Origin: an uncultured Bacteroidales bacterium
GTDB lineage: Bacteria; Bacteroidota; Bacteroidia; Bacteroidales; UBA932
Direction: 5' to 3'
NCBI GenBank assembly: GCA_900545245.1
Contig: UQYV01000004.1
Span: forward strand, 1 to 64,000
Length of the DNA: 64,000 bases
In this document: positions 18,451 through 27,443 of the stretch, one piece after another
Numbering within the stretch: position 1 is the first letter of the stretch
Layout of the letters: every line of letters starts with the position of its first letter
Made by a program: the position numbers and the translations under genes
Notes under the pieces: model-generated
Database searches by the model: none
What the model was told of the DNA's origin: nothing
What the model saw: only the letters and a program-made list of their open reading frames with translations

Positions 18451-18459
18451 TTAAGTATT

Positions 18460-19896
18460 ATGGCAGAAAAAATAATAGGAAGAAGGCAAGAACAGTCAGT
18501 CCTTTCAGAATGTTACGGATCTGACAAGGCTGAACTCGTGGCTGTGTATGGGCGAAGGCGTATCGGCAAGACCTTCCTTGTGAAGAATTTCTTTAAGGAG
18601 GGATTCTGTTTCTATCTGACAGGAATCTACCAAGGAACTAAAAAGGAGCAGCTGAGGTTCTTCAATAAGCAATTGTGCGAGTATTCCGGGATACCATATC
18701 CGGAAGCCGAAAACTGGTTTGATGCATTTGATCAGCTCAAACATTATCTTTCGAATTTGCCGGAGAACCGGAAAGCTGTCGTATTTATTGATGAGTTGCC
18801 CTGGCTAGACACACCGCGTTCCCGTTTCATCAAAGCATTTGAATTGTTCTGGAATAGCTGGGCAGCAGACCGAAGCAACCTTAAGATGATAGTCTGCGGC
18901 TCTGCCACGACATGGATGATGTCTCATCTCTTGGGCAGCAAGGGTGGCTTACATAATCGTGTTACCCGCAGGATAAAACTCTCTCCGTTTACCCTTTCCG
19001 AAGCGGAGGATTATCTGAAAGCAAAAGGAGTTGTCTGGAACCGTTACCAGATAGCCGAGGCATATATGATTTTCGGCGGCACCCCATACTATCTCGAAAT
19101 GCTCCGCAAATCATACAGCCTTCCTCAGAACATCGATTATCTCTTTTTCTCCGAAAATGCCGAATTGAAGGATGAGTACTCGTTCCTCTTCCGTTCGCTT
19201 TTCAATGATTCGTCTTTATATCGGAGCATTGTTGAGCTTCTTGCCAAAAAATCCAGGGGCATGTCACGGGCGGAGATGATGTCCGCGCTGAAACTGGAGG
19301 ATGGAGGGAATTTTACCAAAGCGTTGGACAATCTTTGTGCTTGTGACTTTCTTCGCAGATATTCCGCATTCGGCAAAGTTGAGCGCGATGTCCTCTATCA
19401 GTTGACTGACCTGTTCACGCTGTTTTACCTCCGTTATGTGAAGAACAGCAATAGTCGTGATGAGCATCTTTGGACCAATATGCTTGATTCTCCCGAACAC
19501 CGTACGTGGTGCGGATATTCATTTGAACAACTATGCCTTCACCATTTACCGCAAATCAAGACCGCTCTTGGCATTGGCGGCGTGCAGAGCGATGTCTGCT
19601 CGTGGTTTTGTCTGGCAAATGATGAGCATCCCGGCGGCCAGATTGATTTGGTCATAGACCGCAGGGATCAGGTTATAAATCTCTGTGAAATGAAATATTC
19701 CTTAGGGGAATATGAAATCACAGGGAAGTATGAGAAAACACTCCTTGAGCGCCGTGAACTCTTCCGCGCGACAACGAAGACCCGCAAGGCCCTCCACCTT
19801 ACACTGGTGACAACCTATGGTCTGAAGAATAATCAGCATTCGGGAAGCATCCAGAGCCAGGTCCTCCTTGACGACCTTTTCCGAGATGTCCGTTGA
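18460..19896 (+). CDS. AAA-type ATPase with C-terminal DUF234 (archaeal-ATPase-like family)
   Basis: 478-residue protein. Walker A is GRRRIGKT (residues 31-38) and Walker B is VVFIDELPW near residue 110. A winged-helix-like part follows around residues 240-320. The C-terminal DUF234 region has QIDLVIDRRDQVINLCEMKY, a D...ExK pattern like PD-(D/E)XK nucleases. Family members are widespread in Bacteroidota and archaea, and their role is poorly known. The gene stands alone behind tandem palindromes overlapping its promoter, which suggests tight, possibly autogenous control. The region after it is decayed, so this is probably an accessory locus. Confidence 0.85.
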   Translation: MAEKIIGRRQEQSVLSECYGSDKAELVAVYGRRRIGKTFLVKNFFKEGFCFYLTGIYQGTKKEQLRFFNKQLCEYSGIPYPEAENWFDAFDQLKHYLSNLPENRKAVVFIDELPWLDTPRSRFIKAFELFWNSWAADRSNLKMIVCGSATTWMMSHLLGSKGGLHNRVTRRIKLSPFTLSEAEDYLKAKGVVWNRYQIAEAYMIFGGTPYYLEMLRKSYSLPQNIDYLFFSENAELKDEYSFLFRSLFNDSSLYRSIVELLAKKSRGMSRAEMMSALKLEDGGNFTKALDNLCACDFLRRYSAFGKVERDVLYQLTDLFTLFYLRYVKNSNSRDEHLWTNMLDSPEHRTWCGYSFEQLCLHHLPQIKTALGIGGVQSDVCSWFCLANDEHPGGQIDLVIDRRDQVINLCEMKYSLGEYEITGKYEKTLLERRELFRATTKTRKALHLTLVTTYGLKNNQHSGSIQSQVLLDDLFRDVR

Positions 19897-20012
19897 CTCC
19901 ATCTGTGGGAAAACACACGCTTTGATGTGTGGCGTTTCAGTGAGTTAGCGTGCTATGCTCTATACCGCAGGAACAACAGATATTATCATATGCTATTTGT
20001 TCATTTTCATCA

Positions 20013-20343
20013 ATGAATATTCCAAAGCATCTTCCAAAGCTGCCGGTATATGCTCATAACAAAGCATGGCAAAGGATAGAGGATTCTTTGGTGGAGCTCA
20101 CACCGGAAAGGTTGAATGCAATCGCCTGTTGAAAATGAATCCGGAATTGTCATTGTATGATTGTATCGCTCTTGATATGGTGCAGAAGCATGAGCCGATA
20201 GAAAAAGAAATGATTGCGAGTTGGAATCAAAGCTCTCTGATGTGCTTACGAAAGAGCAGAAGATTCGAAAAATAGGAAATTTGTTGTTCTCTCTGAAGAA
20301 GGATGGACAAATTCGTCTGACCGACGGAAAAAATGGATTTTAG
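20013..20343 (+). pseudogene. Remnant of a Schlafen/AlbA_2-type ATP-binding protein
   Basis: Three pieces of one protein lie in different frames. The first, from 20013, reads KAWQRIEDSLVELTPERLNAI. The second, shifted, reads LSLYDCIALDMVQKHEP up to about 20215. The third reads ELESKLSDVLTKEQKIRKIG and ends at the TAG at 20341-20343. To my recollection these resemble central and C-terminal parts of AlbA_2-domain proteins common in Bacteroidales. At least two frameshifts or deletions separate them and the N-terminal domain is missing, so it cannot make the full protein. A comparison with intact homologues would settle it. Confidence 0.5.
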
Positions 20344-20382
20344 TCGAAGTTTAGTCGAAGTTTAGTCGAAGTTTAGTCGAAG
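20339..20382. repeat. Four tandem copies of an 11-bp repeat
   Basis: TTTAGTCGAAG is repeated exactly four times (starts 20339, 20350, 20361, 20372) at the 3' end of the decayed AlbA_2-like gene. The unit overlaps its stop codon. As 11 is not a multiple of 3, a change in copy number would shift any reading frame across it. Confidence 0.9.
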
Positions 20383-20438
20383 TTGGAGGGTAAGTTCCTT
20401 ATTGTCAATTATTTGAATGAATTTAGTTTCCGAACGAT

Positions 20439-20449
20439 TTTAGTCGAAG
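20439..20449. repeat. Isolated fifth copy of the 11-bp repeat
   Basis: TTTAGTCGAAG occurs once more, 57 bases downstream of the four-copy array. Confidence 0.8.
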
Positions 20450-20539
20450 TTCTGCTTGGAAAACTTGGGACTGTTGTCGGATTGATTTTTGCCGAAGCTG
20501 ATGGTGGCTACGCTGACCTTGAATAATTGGTTTTGAAAT

Positions 20540-20653
20540 ATGACAGTAATTCAGATAATCTCGCTCGCTATTCTTCAGGAAGAAAAGTTTCTTCTCTCCC
20601 GCACCGACATCGACTATGCTGCCTACATGCACCGCGTCCGCCGCTACCTGTAG
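20540..20653 (+). pseudogene. C-terminal fragment resembling an isoprenylcysteine/phospholipid methyltransferase
   Basis: A 37-codon reading frame ends in EEKFLLSRTDIDYAAYMHRV followed by RRYL. This looks like the C-terminal tail of ICMT/PEMT-like membrane methyltransferases (EE-x-FLL...Y-x-AYM-x-R...R-x-L). The membrane segments and the rest of the domain are absent upstream, so it is a leftover fragment. The assignment is by pattern only. Confidence 0.4.
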
Positions 20654-20712
20654 TTCTGTCATTTAACAGATGCAAAGTTTGAGGGGACGTCATCGCTCGT
20701 TTTGATAATCAT

Positions 20713-22338
20713 TTACAATCCGGCGCGACCCATCTTGACGGGGAAAGTAGGGAAGGTGGAGCGGTCTCCGTAGGTGTAGACGGAACTGCCGTTGACGCCG
20801 ATGTAGAACATTTGGGTAAAACTCAACGTGCCGGAGGTCGTACTAATGGAGAGGCCCTTCATTGTGGCGTTGCTGCCGTCGTTGTCGAGGTCGCAGGCAC
20901 AGATGTAATAGACATCACTGTTGTCGTCCGCAATTCCGTAGAAGCCCTTGCTTGTGAGGCCCACCAGCATCTTTGTTACCTTGATGGTGCCGTTGTCGGT
21001 CACGAGGTCGTGCTGTCCGTAGTTGTAGGCGGTGATGTAGAGCTTTCCGGTCTCGTCATCGATAACTCCGTGCATAGGGGTGTCGGTGACCTTGTTCCAA
21101 CCAGAGATGAGAAATGTGAAGTCCTCGCGTTTGTCTTCGGAAATCGTGAGGCTGTATCCGTGACCTGTGTTGTCTGTAGCTTCCCACCTGCCGAGCCACT
21201 TGTCATAGACTGTGCTCCAGTCCTTGCCGTCTATGCGGAACTTCTCCGAAATGGCGAAACTGCCGGTGAAGAAGCCGTTGCGGTCGATGCCGATGGCGAC
21301 GGCGAAATAGCTCTTGCGGGTGCGTAGGGTGTAGTAGATGCTACTCGTGCCGGTGAATACATACTTATTCCAGTTGGACGGATATTTCACGAGCAGGTTA
21401 GCCACGGCGGCCTTGACATAGGCGTTGATGTCGTTGTTGTAGAGTTTAGTGAGATTTTCTTCTGAGATCACGTCTATGAAATATCTGCCGTTGTCTGTGG
21501 ATGTGTTGGTGATTTTGCGGTAGGACTTGTCCGCACCCTGCGGTTTTACATAGCCGTCGTAGGTGACAGTCCAGTTTTCGTTGAGAGTTGCGTCAGGGGT
21601 GAGGCGGAACTCAAGTATAGATGGTGTTCCGAACACCGTGCCGTCCGCGTCAAGGCCGAAGACGATTGCGCGGAGCTTCTTTGATGCCGGCAGATCTCCG
21701 AACTTTACTGACTTCTTACCCGAGTTGAGTACTGAAGGGATGTCTTCGAGTGCAGCGACTTTTGTGCGGAGCAGTTCCATCGCATCGCCCGTGAGATCCT
21801 CCGTCACGAAAGCGTACCATTCGCCCTCTCCTGACGGCGTGACCGAAATCTCGACTGAAGACGACGTTTCTCCGCTGATCTCCAATCCGAATTTCATGTC
21901 CGAATGCTCTGTCTTGAACTCGCAGCTCGCCGGCTTTCCGTAGACCGTGCCTTCTGCAGTGAGTCCGAATACCACATAAATATATTTTGTTGCGGGCGAA
22001 AGTCCATCCTCGATTCTGATTCTCTTAGAGCCACGTTCAAGAACTCCGGAAACTCCTCCATCAAGTGCAGATAGCTCGCGTACCTTGCGGTTTATTGCGG
22101 CTTGAACAGGGGTGCTGACATCGTCGTAGGCAAAGCCGTACCATGTGTTGCGATCCTTTCCGCTGTTGGTTATGAGAAAAGTCGCGCCTTCGGCCGTCGG
22201 TTCGGAAACCTTAATGCTGAACTCCACCTCGCACTCTCCGTCGCCCGTTCCTGTCTGGAGAAAATCTTCCGTACATCCTGAGAATAAGACAGATGCGATG
22301 GTGAATGATGTTGAAAACTGTAAGCAGAACCTTCTCAT
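20713..22338 (-). CDS. Surface lipoprotein with Fn3-like repeats, divergent from the SusC gene
   Basis: 541-residue predicted lipoprotein with lipobox LFSGC and mature Cys at residue 22. Two Fn3-like repeats are seen (each ending like LSPATKYIYVVFGLTAEGTVYGKP, about residues 35-145 and 150-250). Then comes a C-terminal module beginning KWLGRWEATD and ending VYTYGDRSTFPTFPVKM. The same WLGxW...YxYGxYP module occurs twice in the large lipoprotein at 32062, so they are paralogues on either side of the SusC/SusD genes. The function is unknown; ligand binding at the cell surface is plausible. It has its own minus-strand -7 box at 22408. Confidence 0.75.
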   Translation of the reverse strand: MRRFCLQFSTSFTIASVLFSGCTEDFLQTGTGDGECEVEFSIKVSEPTAEGATFLITNSGKDRNTWYGFAYDDVSTPVQAAINRKVRELSALDGGVSGVLERGSKRIRIEDGLSPATKYIYVVFGLTAEGTVYGKPASCEFKTEHSDMKFGLEISGETSSSVEISVTPSGEGEWYAFVTEDLTGDAMELLRTKVAALEDIPSVLNSGKKSVKFGDLPASKKLRAIVFGLDADGTVFGTPSILEFRLTPDATLNENWTVTYDGYVKPQGADKSYRKITNTSTDNGRYFIDVISEENLTKLYNNDINAYVKAAVANLLVKYPSNWNKYVFTGTSSIYYTLRTRKSYFAVAIGIDRNGFFTGSFAISEKFRIDGKDWSTVYDKWLGRWEATDNTGHGYSLTISEDKREDFTFLISGWNKVTDTPMHGVIDDETGKLYITAYNYGQHDLVTDNGTIKVTKMLVGLTSKGFYGIADDNSDVYYICACDLDNDGSNATMKGLSISTTSGTLSFTQMFYIGVNGSSVYTYGDRSTFPTFPVKMGRAGL

Positions 22339-22407
22339 ATTAGTGTAAAATTTGAAAAATCGCGTTGTAGGTGCTTAAAAGCATAGATTCACGTCAAAAT
22401 TGACTGG

Positions 22408-22415
22408 CAAATATA
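22408..22415 (-). promoter_or_regulatory. Candidate -7 box for the divergent lipoprotein gene
   Basis: On the minus strand this reads TATATTTG, giving a leader of about 60 bases to the lipoprotein start at 22338. Confidence 0.45.
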
Positions 22416-22562
22416 TGTAAATATTATCAAACTTGAGCGCCATGATAGAAATTTTGCATATTTTGCTTTAAATTTATAGTATAGTTCTCTAAAAAGTGAA
22501 AGCTGAGGCGCGGATGCTGTATGCAAAATATGAGTCAAAATGCGATACAATCGCGTCAGATT

Positions 22563-22570
22563 TACTTTTG
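22563..22570 (+). promoter_or_regulatory. Candidate -7 box for the susC-led operon
   Basis: TACTTTTG matches TAnnTTTG, 126 bases before the susC start. No good -33 element is seen at the usual distance. Confidence 0.35.
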
Positions 22571-22695
22571 GTGTGAAAAAACATTGAAAACCAAATTGTA
22601 AGTAGCGTGATTTTTTCTAACTTCGATGCCGTTTCCAAGGGCTTGTGTGTGTTTTTGGAATAGTTGGTAGTAATAATTTGTAATCAAAATTCTCG

Positions 22696-25600
22696 ATGAG
22701 GTTTACAAATGTAGTGTTTTCACTGCTGTTTCTTTTCGTGTCGGTAACTTTGGCCGCTCAGGAAGTTACAGTTACGGGACAGGTTTTGGATTCCGTGAGC
22801 GGTGATGGGGTGCCCTTTGCCGGTGTCTTCGTGAAGGGAACGACGACAGGAGTGGCGACTGACGATGAGGGACGTTTCTCGATAGCTGTCGGTCATGGTA
22901 GGGCAGAACTCCTTATAAGTTCAATCGGATATGTCGAACAGACAGTCAAGGCGGCTCCAGGTGATGAGCTGACGGTCCGGCTCGTTCCCGACTCTCAGGC
23001 GATTGACGAGACCATCGTCGTGGCCTATGGAGTCCAGAAAAAATCATCCTTCGTCGGTTCTGCGGCGCAGGTAAGCGGAGACAAACTGAGCAAGATGCAG
23101 TCGACCAACATCTCCAAGTCGCTTGAGGGTGCGGTCGCCGGTCTTCAGACTTCCAGTTCGTCCGGCACACCAGGTTCTTCAGCAAGCATAATCATCAGGG
23201 GACTCGGTTCCGTCTCTGCTTCGCAGTCACCTCTTCTGGTCGTTGACGGCGTGCCTTACGAGGGCAGTCTGAACTCGCTCCCGACTCATGACATAGAGTC
23301 GATGACCGTGCTCAAGGACGCAGCGGCGAACTCGATGTACGGCGCGAGGGGCTCGAACGGAGTCATAATCATAACAACAAGGCGCGGGACTTCTGACAAG
23401 ATAAGGATAGAATTTGACGCGAAGGTCGGAGTGAACTCTCGTGGAGTGCCGACCTACGACATAATCACGAACCCGGCTGACTATTACGAGATGACTTGGG
23501 AGGCTCTGCGCAATGAAGTCTATTACGGCGGCTCTATGGGACTCGGGCAAGCGAACGCCTACGCTTCGGGTTCGCTTATCAGCAGGTATCTCCGCTATAA
23601 TATATATAAAGGTGTCGAGGACGGTGAGGTTATAGACCCGGCAACCGGGAAACTCAATCCCGCAGCAACTACCCTCAAATGGATGGACAACTGGAACAAG
23701 GACGTCTTCAAGTCGGGAATTCGTCAGGAATATACCCTTGCGGTGTCCGGAGGTTCGGAGAAGACGAAGGCGTATATGTCCGTATCCTATCTCAATGATA
23801 AGGGATATGTTCCCAATTCGGGATTCCGGCGCGTTTCGGCGAGGGCGAAGATTGATCAGAACGTCGCAAAGTGGCTGAAGGCCGGACTTAACATCGCATA
23901 CTCCAACACGAATCAGAATCAGTTTGGAGCTGAGTCTTCGGGGTCATATTCCAACATCTTCTTTTTCGGGCAGAACATCGCCCCGATATATCCGATTTAT
24001 CAGTACGACCTAGAAACGGGCGAACGACTCTACAGCGAAAATGGGGAGACGCTCTACGACTGGGGAGAGAAAAGGGCGTACGGACAGCTCTCGAACCCTT
24101 ACGGGCAGCTTCTTTCATCGACGTTGAATTCCGTAAGGGACAATATGTCGTCGAGGGGCTATCTGGACTTCGACATCCTGAAGGATCTCAAGTTTACGGT
24201 GAACCTCGCCTATGATATATTTAACACTAAGTCAGATAATTACACCACTCCTGTCGGAGGTGATGCAGCTACGGTGAACGGACGCGGACGGCAATCCACG
24301 AGCCGCTACTCCGCGTTGAACACCAACCAGCTGCTGTCGTGGACTCCGAGTTTTGGACCTTCTCACGAGCACAGCCTCTCGCTACTTCTGGGACACGAAA
24401 TCAAGAGTGACACTTCCTACGGACTTTCCGGCGAGATGACGAACTTCGTTGACCCGACAGTTTCCGATTTCGCCAATGCTGTGGTCTATCAGAACCTCAG
24501 TTCCAGCCGCACTTCCTATTTTCTTCAGGGAATTTTCTCAAGAGGGGAGTACAGTTACGCCAACCGCTACTTCGTCTCCGCATCCTATCGCCGCGATGCC
24601 TCTTCAAGGTTTGCCCCGGACAAGAGATGGGGCAGTTTCTGGGCCGTCGGAGCATCGTGGAACGCGAAGCAGGAGTCTTTCCTTCTTCCGGTGGCGTGGG
24701 TGGACTACCTCAAGTTCAAGGCAAGCTACGGAACTCAGGGAAATGACGACATTGGAATGACAAAGGTCTATGAGGACCTCTACCGGATTGACCGCGTGGA
24801 TGGCGAGGCTTCCATCGTGAAGGTGTTCAGGGCCGCTCCGGACGTGACGTGGGAGAAATCCAATAACTTCAACACCGGCTTCGAGTCACGCTTTTTCGAC
24901 AGGCTTTCGGTGAACGCGGACTTCTTCATCAAGGAGACCAAGGATATGATTTACTATCGTGCGCTCGCCCCGTCGCAGGGAAATCCGGCAAGCCAGCTGG
25001 TGAACGACATGGACATGATGAACATCGGTGTGGAGTTCGAGGTGGCGGCCGATTTGGTCAAGACTCGAAACTTCTCCTGGAATCTCGCGGTGAACGGGAC
25101 TGCCTATCGAAACAAAATAACCAAGCTCCCGTCCAACGAACCTGAGGAGGGCTACGCTTCCGGGAATTACTGGCGAAAGAAGGGCGGCTCGCTCTACGAC
25201 TTCTATATGTATGAATGGCTCGGTGTTGATGAGACCACAGGAGAACCTCTCTACACCGGCAAGGATGGCTCGCCTGTCCATGAGCCGGCAAACGCTAAGA
25301 TGGTTCAGACCGGAAAGAGCGCGGTGCCGGACCTCTACGGAGGAATAACCTCCTCATGGAACTTCTTCGGCTTTGACCTGAGCGCACAGCTTGCCTATCA
25401 GATTGGCGGCTGGACTCTCGATACGAACTACCAAGGGCTTATGTCCGCCGGTACCGCCGGAACCAACTGGCATAAGGACATCTTCCGCCGTTGGACTCCG
25501 CAGAACACCTCGACCGACGTTCCACGCGTGCAGAACCGCTATCAAGATGCCTCCCAGACATCGACTCGTTTCCTCACAAAGGCCTCGTACCTGAGCCTGA

Positions 25601-25806
25601 AGAACGTGATGTTCGGCTACACCTTCCCGAAGACGCTGATGCAGAAGGCGAAGATTTCGAACCTCAGAATCTATGTCATCGGAGACAACCTCTGGTACAT
25701 CTCGCACAGGCGCGGGCTTGACGTGCGTCAGTCGTTCAGCGGAGCGACCGGATTCACCTACTCCGCGCTCAGGACCGTCTCCGCCGGCGTTTCGTTCACA
25801 TTCTAA
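22696..25806 (+). CDS. SusC/RagA-family TonB-dependent outer-membrane transporter
   Basis: 1036-residue transporter with signal peptide (residues 1-20). A carboxypeptidase-regulatory-like domain follows (TGQVLDSVSGDGVPFAGVFV, about 26-105), then the SusC-type plug (ETIVVAYGVQKK, LLVVDGVPYEGS, LKDAAANSMYGARGSNGVII) and a long beta-barrel ending in Phe. With its SusD partner it imports oligomeric nutrients with TonB energy. The partner gene starts 13 bases after its stop. Because an S8 protease and no glycosidase follows, peptides are as likely a cargo as glycans, as in RagAB; this is inference. Confidence 0.93.
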   Translation: MRFTNVVFSLLFLFVSVTLAAQEVTVTGQVLDSVSGDGVPFAGVFVKGTTTGVATDDEGRFSIAVGHGRAELLISSIGYVEQTVKAAPGDELTVRLVPDSQAIDETIVVAYGVQKKSSFVGSAAQVSGDKLSKMQSTNISKSLEGAVAGLQTSSSSGTPGSSASIIIRGLGSVSASQSPLLVVDGVPYEGSLNSLPTHDIESMTVLKDAAANSMYGARGSNGVIIITTRRGTSDKIRIEFDAKVGVNSRGVPTYDIITNPADYYEMTWEALRNEVYYGGSMGLGQANAYASGSLISRYLRYNIYKGVEDGEVIDPATGKLNPAATTLKWMDNWNKDVFKSGIRQEYTLAVSGGSEKTKAYMSVSYLNDKGYVPNSGFRRVSARAKIDQNVAKWLKAGLNIAYSNTNQNQFGAESSGSYSNIFFFGQNIAPIYPIYQYDLETGERLYSENGETLYDWGEKRAYGQLSNPYGQLLSSTLNSVRDNMSSRGYLDFDILKDLKFTVNLAYDIFNTKSDNYTTPVGGDAATVNGRGRQSTSRYSALNTNQLLSWTPSFGPSHEHSLSLLLGHEIKSDTSYGLSGEMTNFVDPTVSDFANAVVYQNLSSSRTSYFLQGIFSRGEYSYANRYFVSASYRRDASSRFAPDKRWGSFWAVGASWNAKQESFLLPVAWVDYLKFKASYGTQGNDDIGMTKVYEDLYRIDRVDGEASIVKVFRAAPDVTWEKSNNFNTGFESRFFDRLSVNADFFIKETKDMIYYRALAPSQGNPASQLVNDMDMMNIGVEFEVAADLVKTRNFSWNLAVNGTAYRNKITKLPSNEPEEGYASGNYWRKKGGSLYDFYMYEWLGVDETTGEPLYTGKDGSPVHEPANAKMVQTGKSAVPDLYGGITSSWNFFGFDLSAQLAYQIGGWTLDTNYQGLMSAGTAGTNWHKDIFRRWTPQNTSTDVPRVQNRYQDASQTSTRFLTKASYLSLKNVMFGYTFPKTLMQKAKISNLRIYVIGDNLWYISHRRGLDVRQSFSGATGFTYSALRTVSAGVSFTF

Positions 25807-25819
25807 AACTGAAGGGGAT

Positions 25820-27433
25820 ATGAAAAGGATAATGATTATATTTCTTTCCGCAGCATTGGCGCTTTCTTCATGCAGCAAGATGTTTGACGTAGACTCTACC
25901 GGGAACCTAACAGGCTCGAAGGCCGCCCAGATGGTGGAGAAAGAGCCGGAATTTCTGTTCTCATACGTCTCCGGACTCTACTCATGGATGGTCACGCCGT
26001 TCACTGTCTATTCCGGTCATGACGACGGCGGTTTTCTGCTCTGCAACATGCTGACGGATTTCATGGGACAGGATATCGTCCTCGATGGAACAGAGAATTG
26101 GGGACAGTTCGACTATAATTTCGACTACGGGATGGAACAGTATGTCCGGACCTACCAGTTCTGGACGCAGTACTATACTCTCATAAACAACGCCAATACG
26201 ATTCTCGACTATATCCCCGCGGGCGAGGAACCTTCGTCCGTGCAGGTGAGGGGCTATCTCGGACAGGCCTATGCAATTCGGGCGCTGTCCTATATGTACT
26301 TGATGCTCCTCTATCAGGACCCGGTCGATGAGTCTGGGGCTCTGCGTACCGATGCTCCTTCCGTTCCGCTGGTGTATGCTTCGAGGGATGGGATTCCTGC
26401 CGATGTCGCCTACGAACGTCAGGGGAGGAATGCATATTCCGTTGTGATGGAGCACATTGAGTACAACATCGCCGAGTCTCTGAAATTTCTTGATGGATAT
26501 GTTAGGACGTCGAAAAACGAGATTGACCAGAGCGTTGCCTACGGAATCGCAGCCCGCTACTACCTCTTCGTTCAGAAGTGGGCAGAGGCCGCCTCTGCCG
26601 CCGAGAAGGCACGCGAGGGCTATGACATAATGGATCGCGAACGCCTGTTCGGAGGCTTTATGAACCTTGAGGACAACGAGTTTATGTGGGGATTCAATCA
26701 CACGACCGAGACCCAGACAACCTACGTCTCCTTCTCCTCGCACATGAGCAACGACTGCGAGGGCTACGCAGGACTTGACCAGCCGGGCAAGCTGATTGAC
26801 CGCTCGCTCTACGACAGGATGTCGCGCACGGACTGGCGTAGGGGGCTGTTCAACGGTCCGGAGGGCGACCCTAAGGCCAGCCCGAGCACCCCGGCCGCAG
26901 CACGGCCTTATGCCGCGAGGAAGTTCGGCTACATGGACCAGTGGCTTCAGGACTACATCTACATGCGTGCTTCGGAGATGGTTTTGATTCAGGCCGAGGC
27001 CGAAGCGCGGCTCGGGGATGGGGCCAAGGCGGCGGCAACGCTCGCGACGCTGATGTCGAGGCGTGATCCGTCGTGGAGCGCTTCCACAGTGACTGCCGCA
27101 GATGTTCAGATTCAGAGGCGCATAGAACTATGGGGCGAGGGTCACGGCTACTACGACATACGCCGTAACGGGCGCGGAATAGACCGCAGCTACGAGGGAA
27201 CGAATCACACCCCGGCGAACAGAATTAAGGTGCCGGCGCACGACAATCTCTGGTGGTTCCAGCTGCCGCTGAAGGAAATCACCGAGAACGACAAGATTGA
27301 CGAGTCCGAGCAGAATCCGTGGAGCAAAGAGACTACGGATGAGGATGAAAGCGAAAGCAAGGCTGCATCGGTGGCGGCTCAGGGACAATGGTGCGTTCGG
27401 GGTGGCCGTGAAATGAGTTCCGGATGGTTGTGA
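25820..27433 (+). CDS. SusD/RagB-family nutrient-binding lipoprotein
   Basis: 537-residue lipoprotein that caps the preceding SusC. MKRIMIIFLSAALALSSCSK gives a lipobox with Cys at residue 18. The helical SusD fold is indicated by AQAYAIRALSYMYLMLLYQD (about residues 150-170), AASEMVLIQAEAEARLG-like helix text (RASEMVLIQAEAEARLGDG) and the RRIELWGEGHGYYDIRRNG region near the C terminus. The ATG at 25820 is chosen because the signal peptide begins there; upstream in-frame codons overlap susC. It is followed by a small lipoprotein gene after 10 bases, so it belongs to the same transcript. Confidence 0.93.
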   Translation: MKRIMIIFLSAALALSSCSKMFDVDSTGNLTGSKAAQMVEKEPEFLFSYVSGLYSWMVTPFTVYSGHDDGGFLLCNMLTDFMGQDIVLDGTENWGQFDYNFDYGMEQYVRTYQFWTQYYTLINNANTILDYIPAGEEPSSVQVRGYLGQAYAIRALSYMYLMLLYQDPVDESGALRTDAPSVPLVYASRDGIPADVAYERQGRNAYSVVMEHIEYNIAESLKFLDGYVRTSKNEIDQSVAYGIAARYYLFVQKWAEAASAAEKAREGYDIMDRERLFGGFMNLEDNEFMWGFNHTTETQTTYVSFSSHMSNDCEGYAGLDQPGKLIDRSLYDRMSRTDWRRGLFNGPEGDPKASPSTPAAARPYAARKFGYMDQWLQDYIYMRASEMVLIQAEAEARLGDGAKAAATLATLMSRRDPSWSASTVTAADVQIQRRIELWGEGHGYYDIRRNGRGIDRSYEGTNHTPANRIKVPAHDNLWWFQLPLKEITENDKIDESEQNPWSKETTDEDESESKAASVAAQGQWCVRGGREMSSGWL

Positions 27434-27443
27434 AACGTAAGAA

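Larger units (their letters stand above)
19897..20712. other. Decayed accessory stretch without an intact gene
   Basis: 816 bases between the DUF234 ATPase and the convergent lipoprotein gene. It holds the AlbA_2-like remnant, the 11-bp repeats and the methyltransferase-tail fragment. No complete gene or RNA gene was recognised. Confidence 0.6.
22339..22695. other. Divergent promoter region between the lipoprotein and susC genes
   Basis: 357 AT-rich bases with no gene. It holds a candidate -7 box for each direction (22408-22415 minus, 22563-22570 plus). No clear palindromic operator was found. Confidence 0.6.

Noticed and set aside
20339..20382. Possible CRISPR-like array
   Set aside because: The repeats are only 11 bp and directly adjacent without spacers, and no cas gene is near.
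25673..25819. Longer N terminus for the first SusD starting inside susC
   Set aside because: The ATG at 25820 starts a proper lipoprotein signal; the upstream codons are susC sequence read in another frame.
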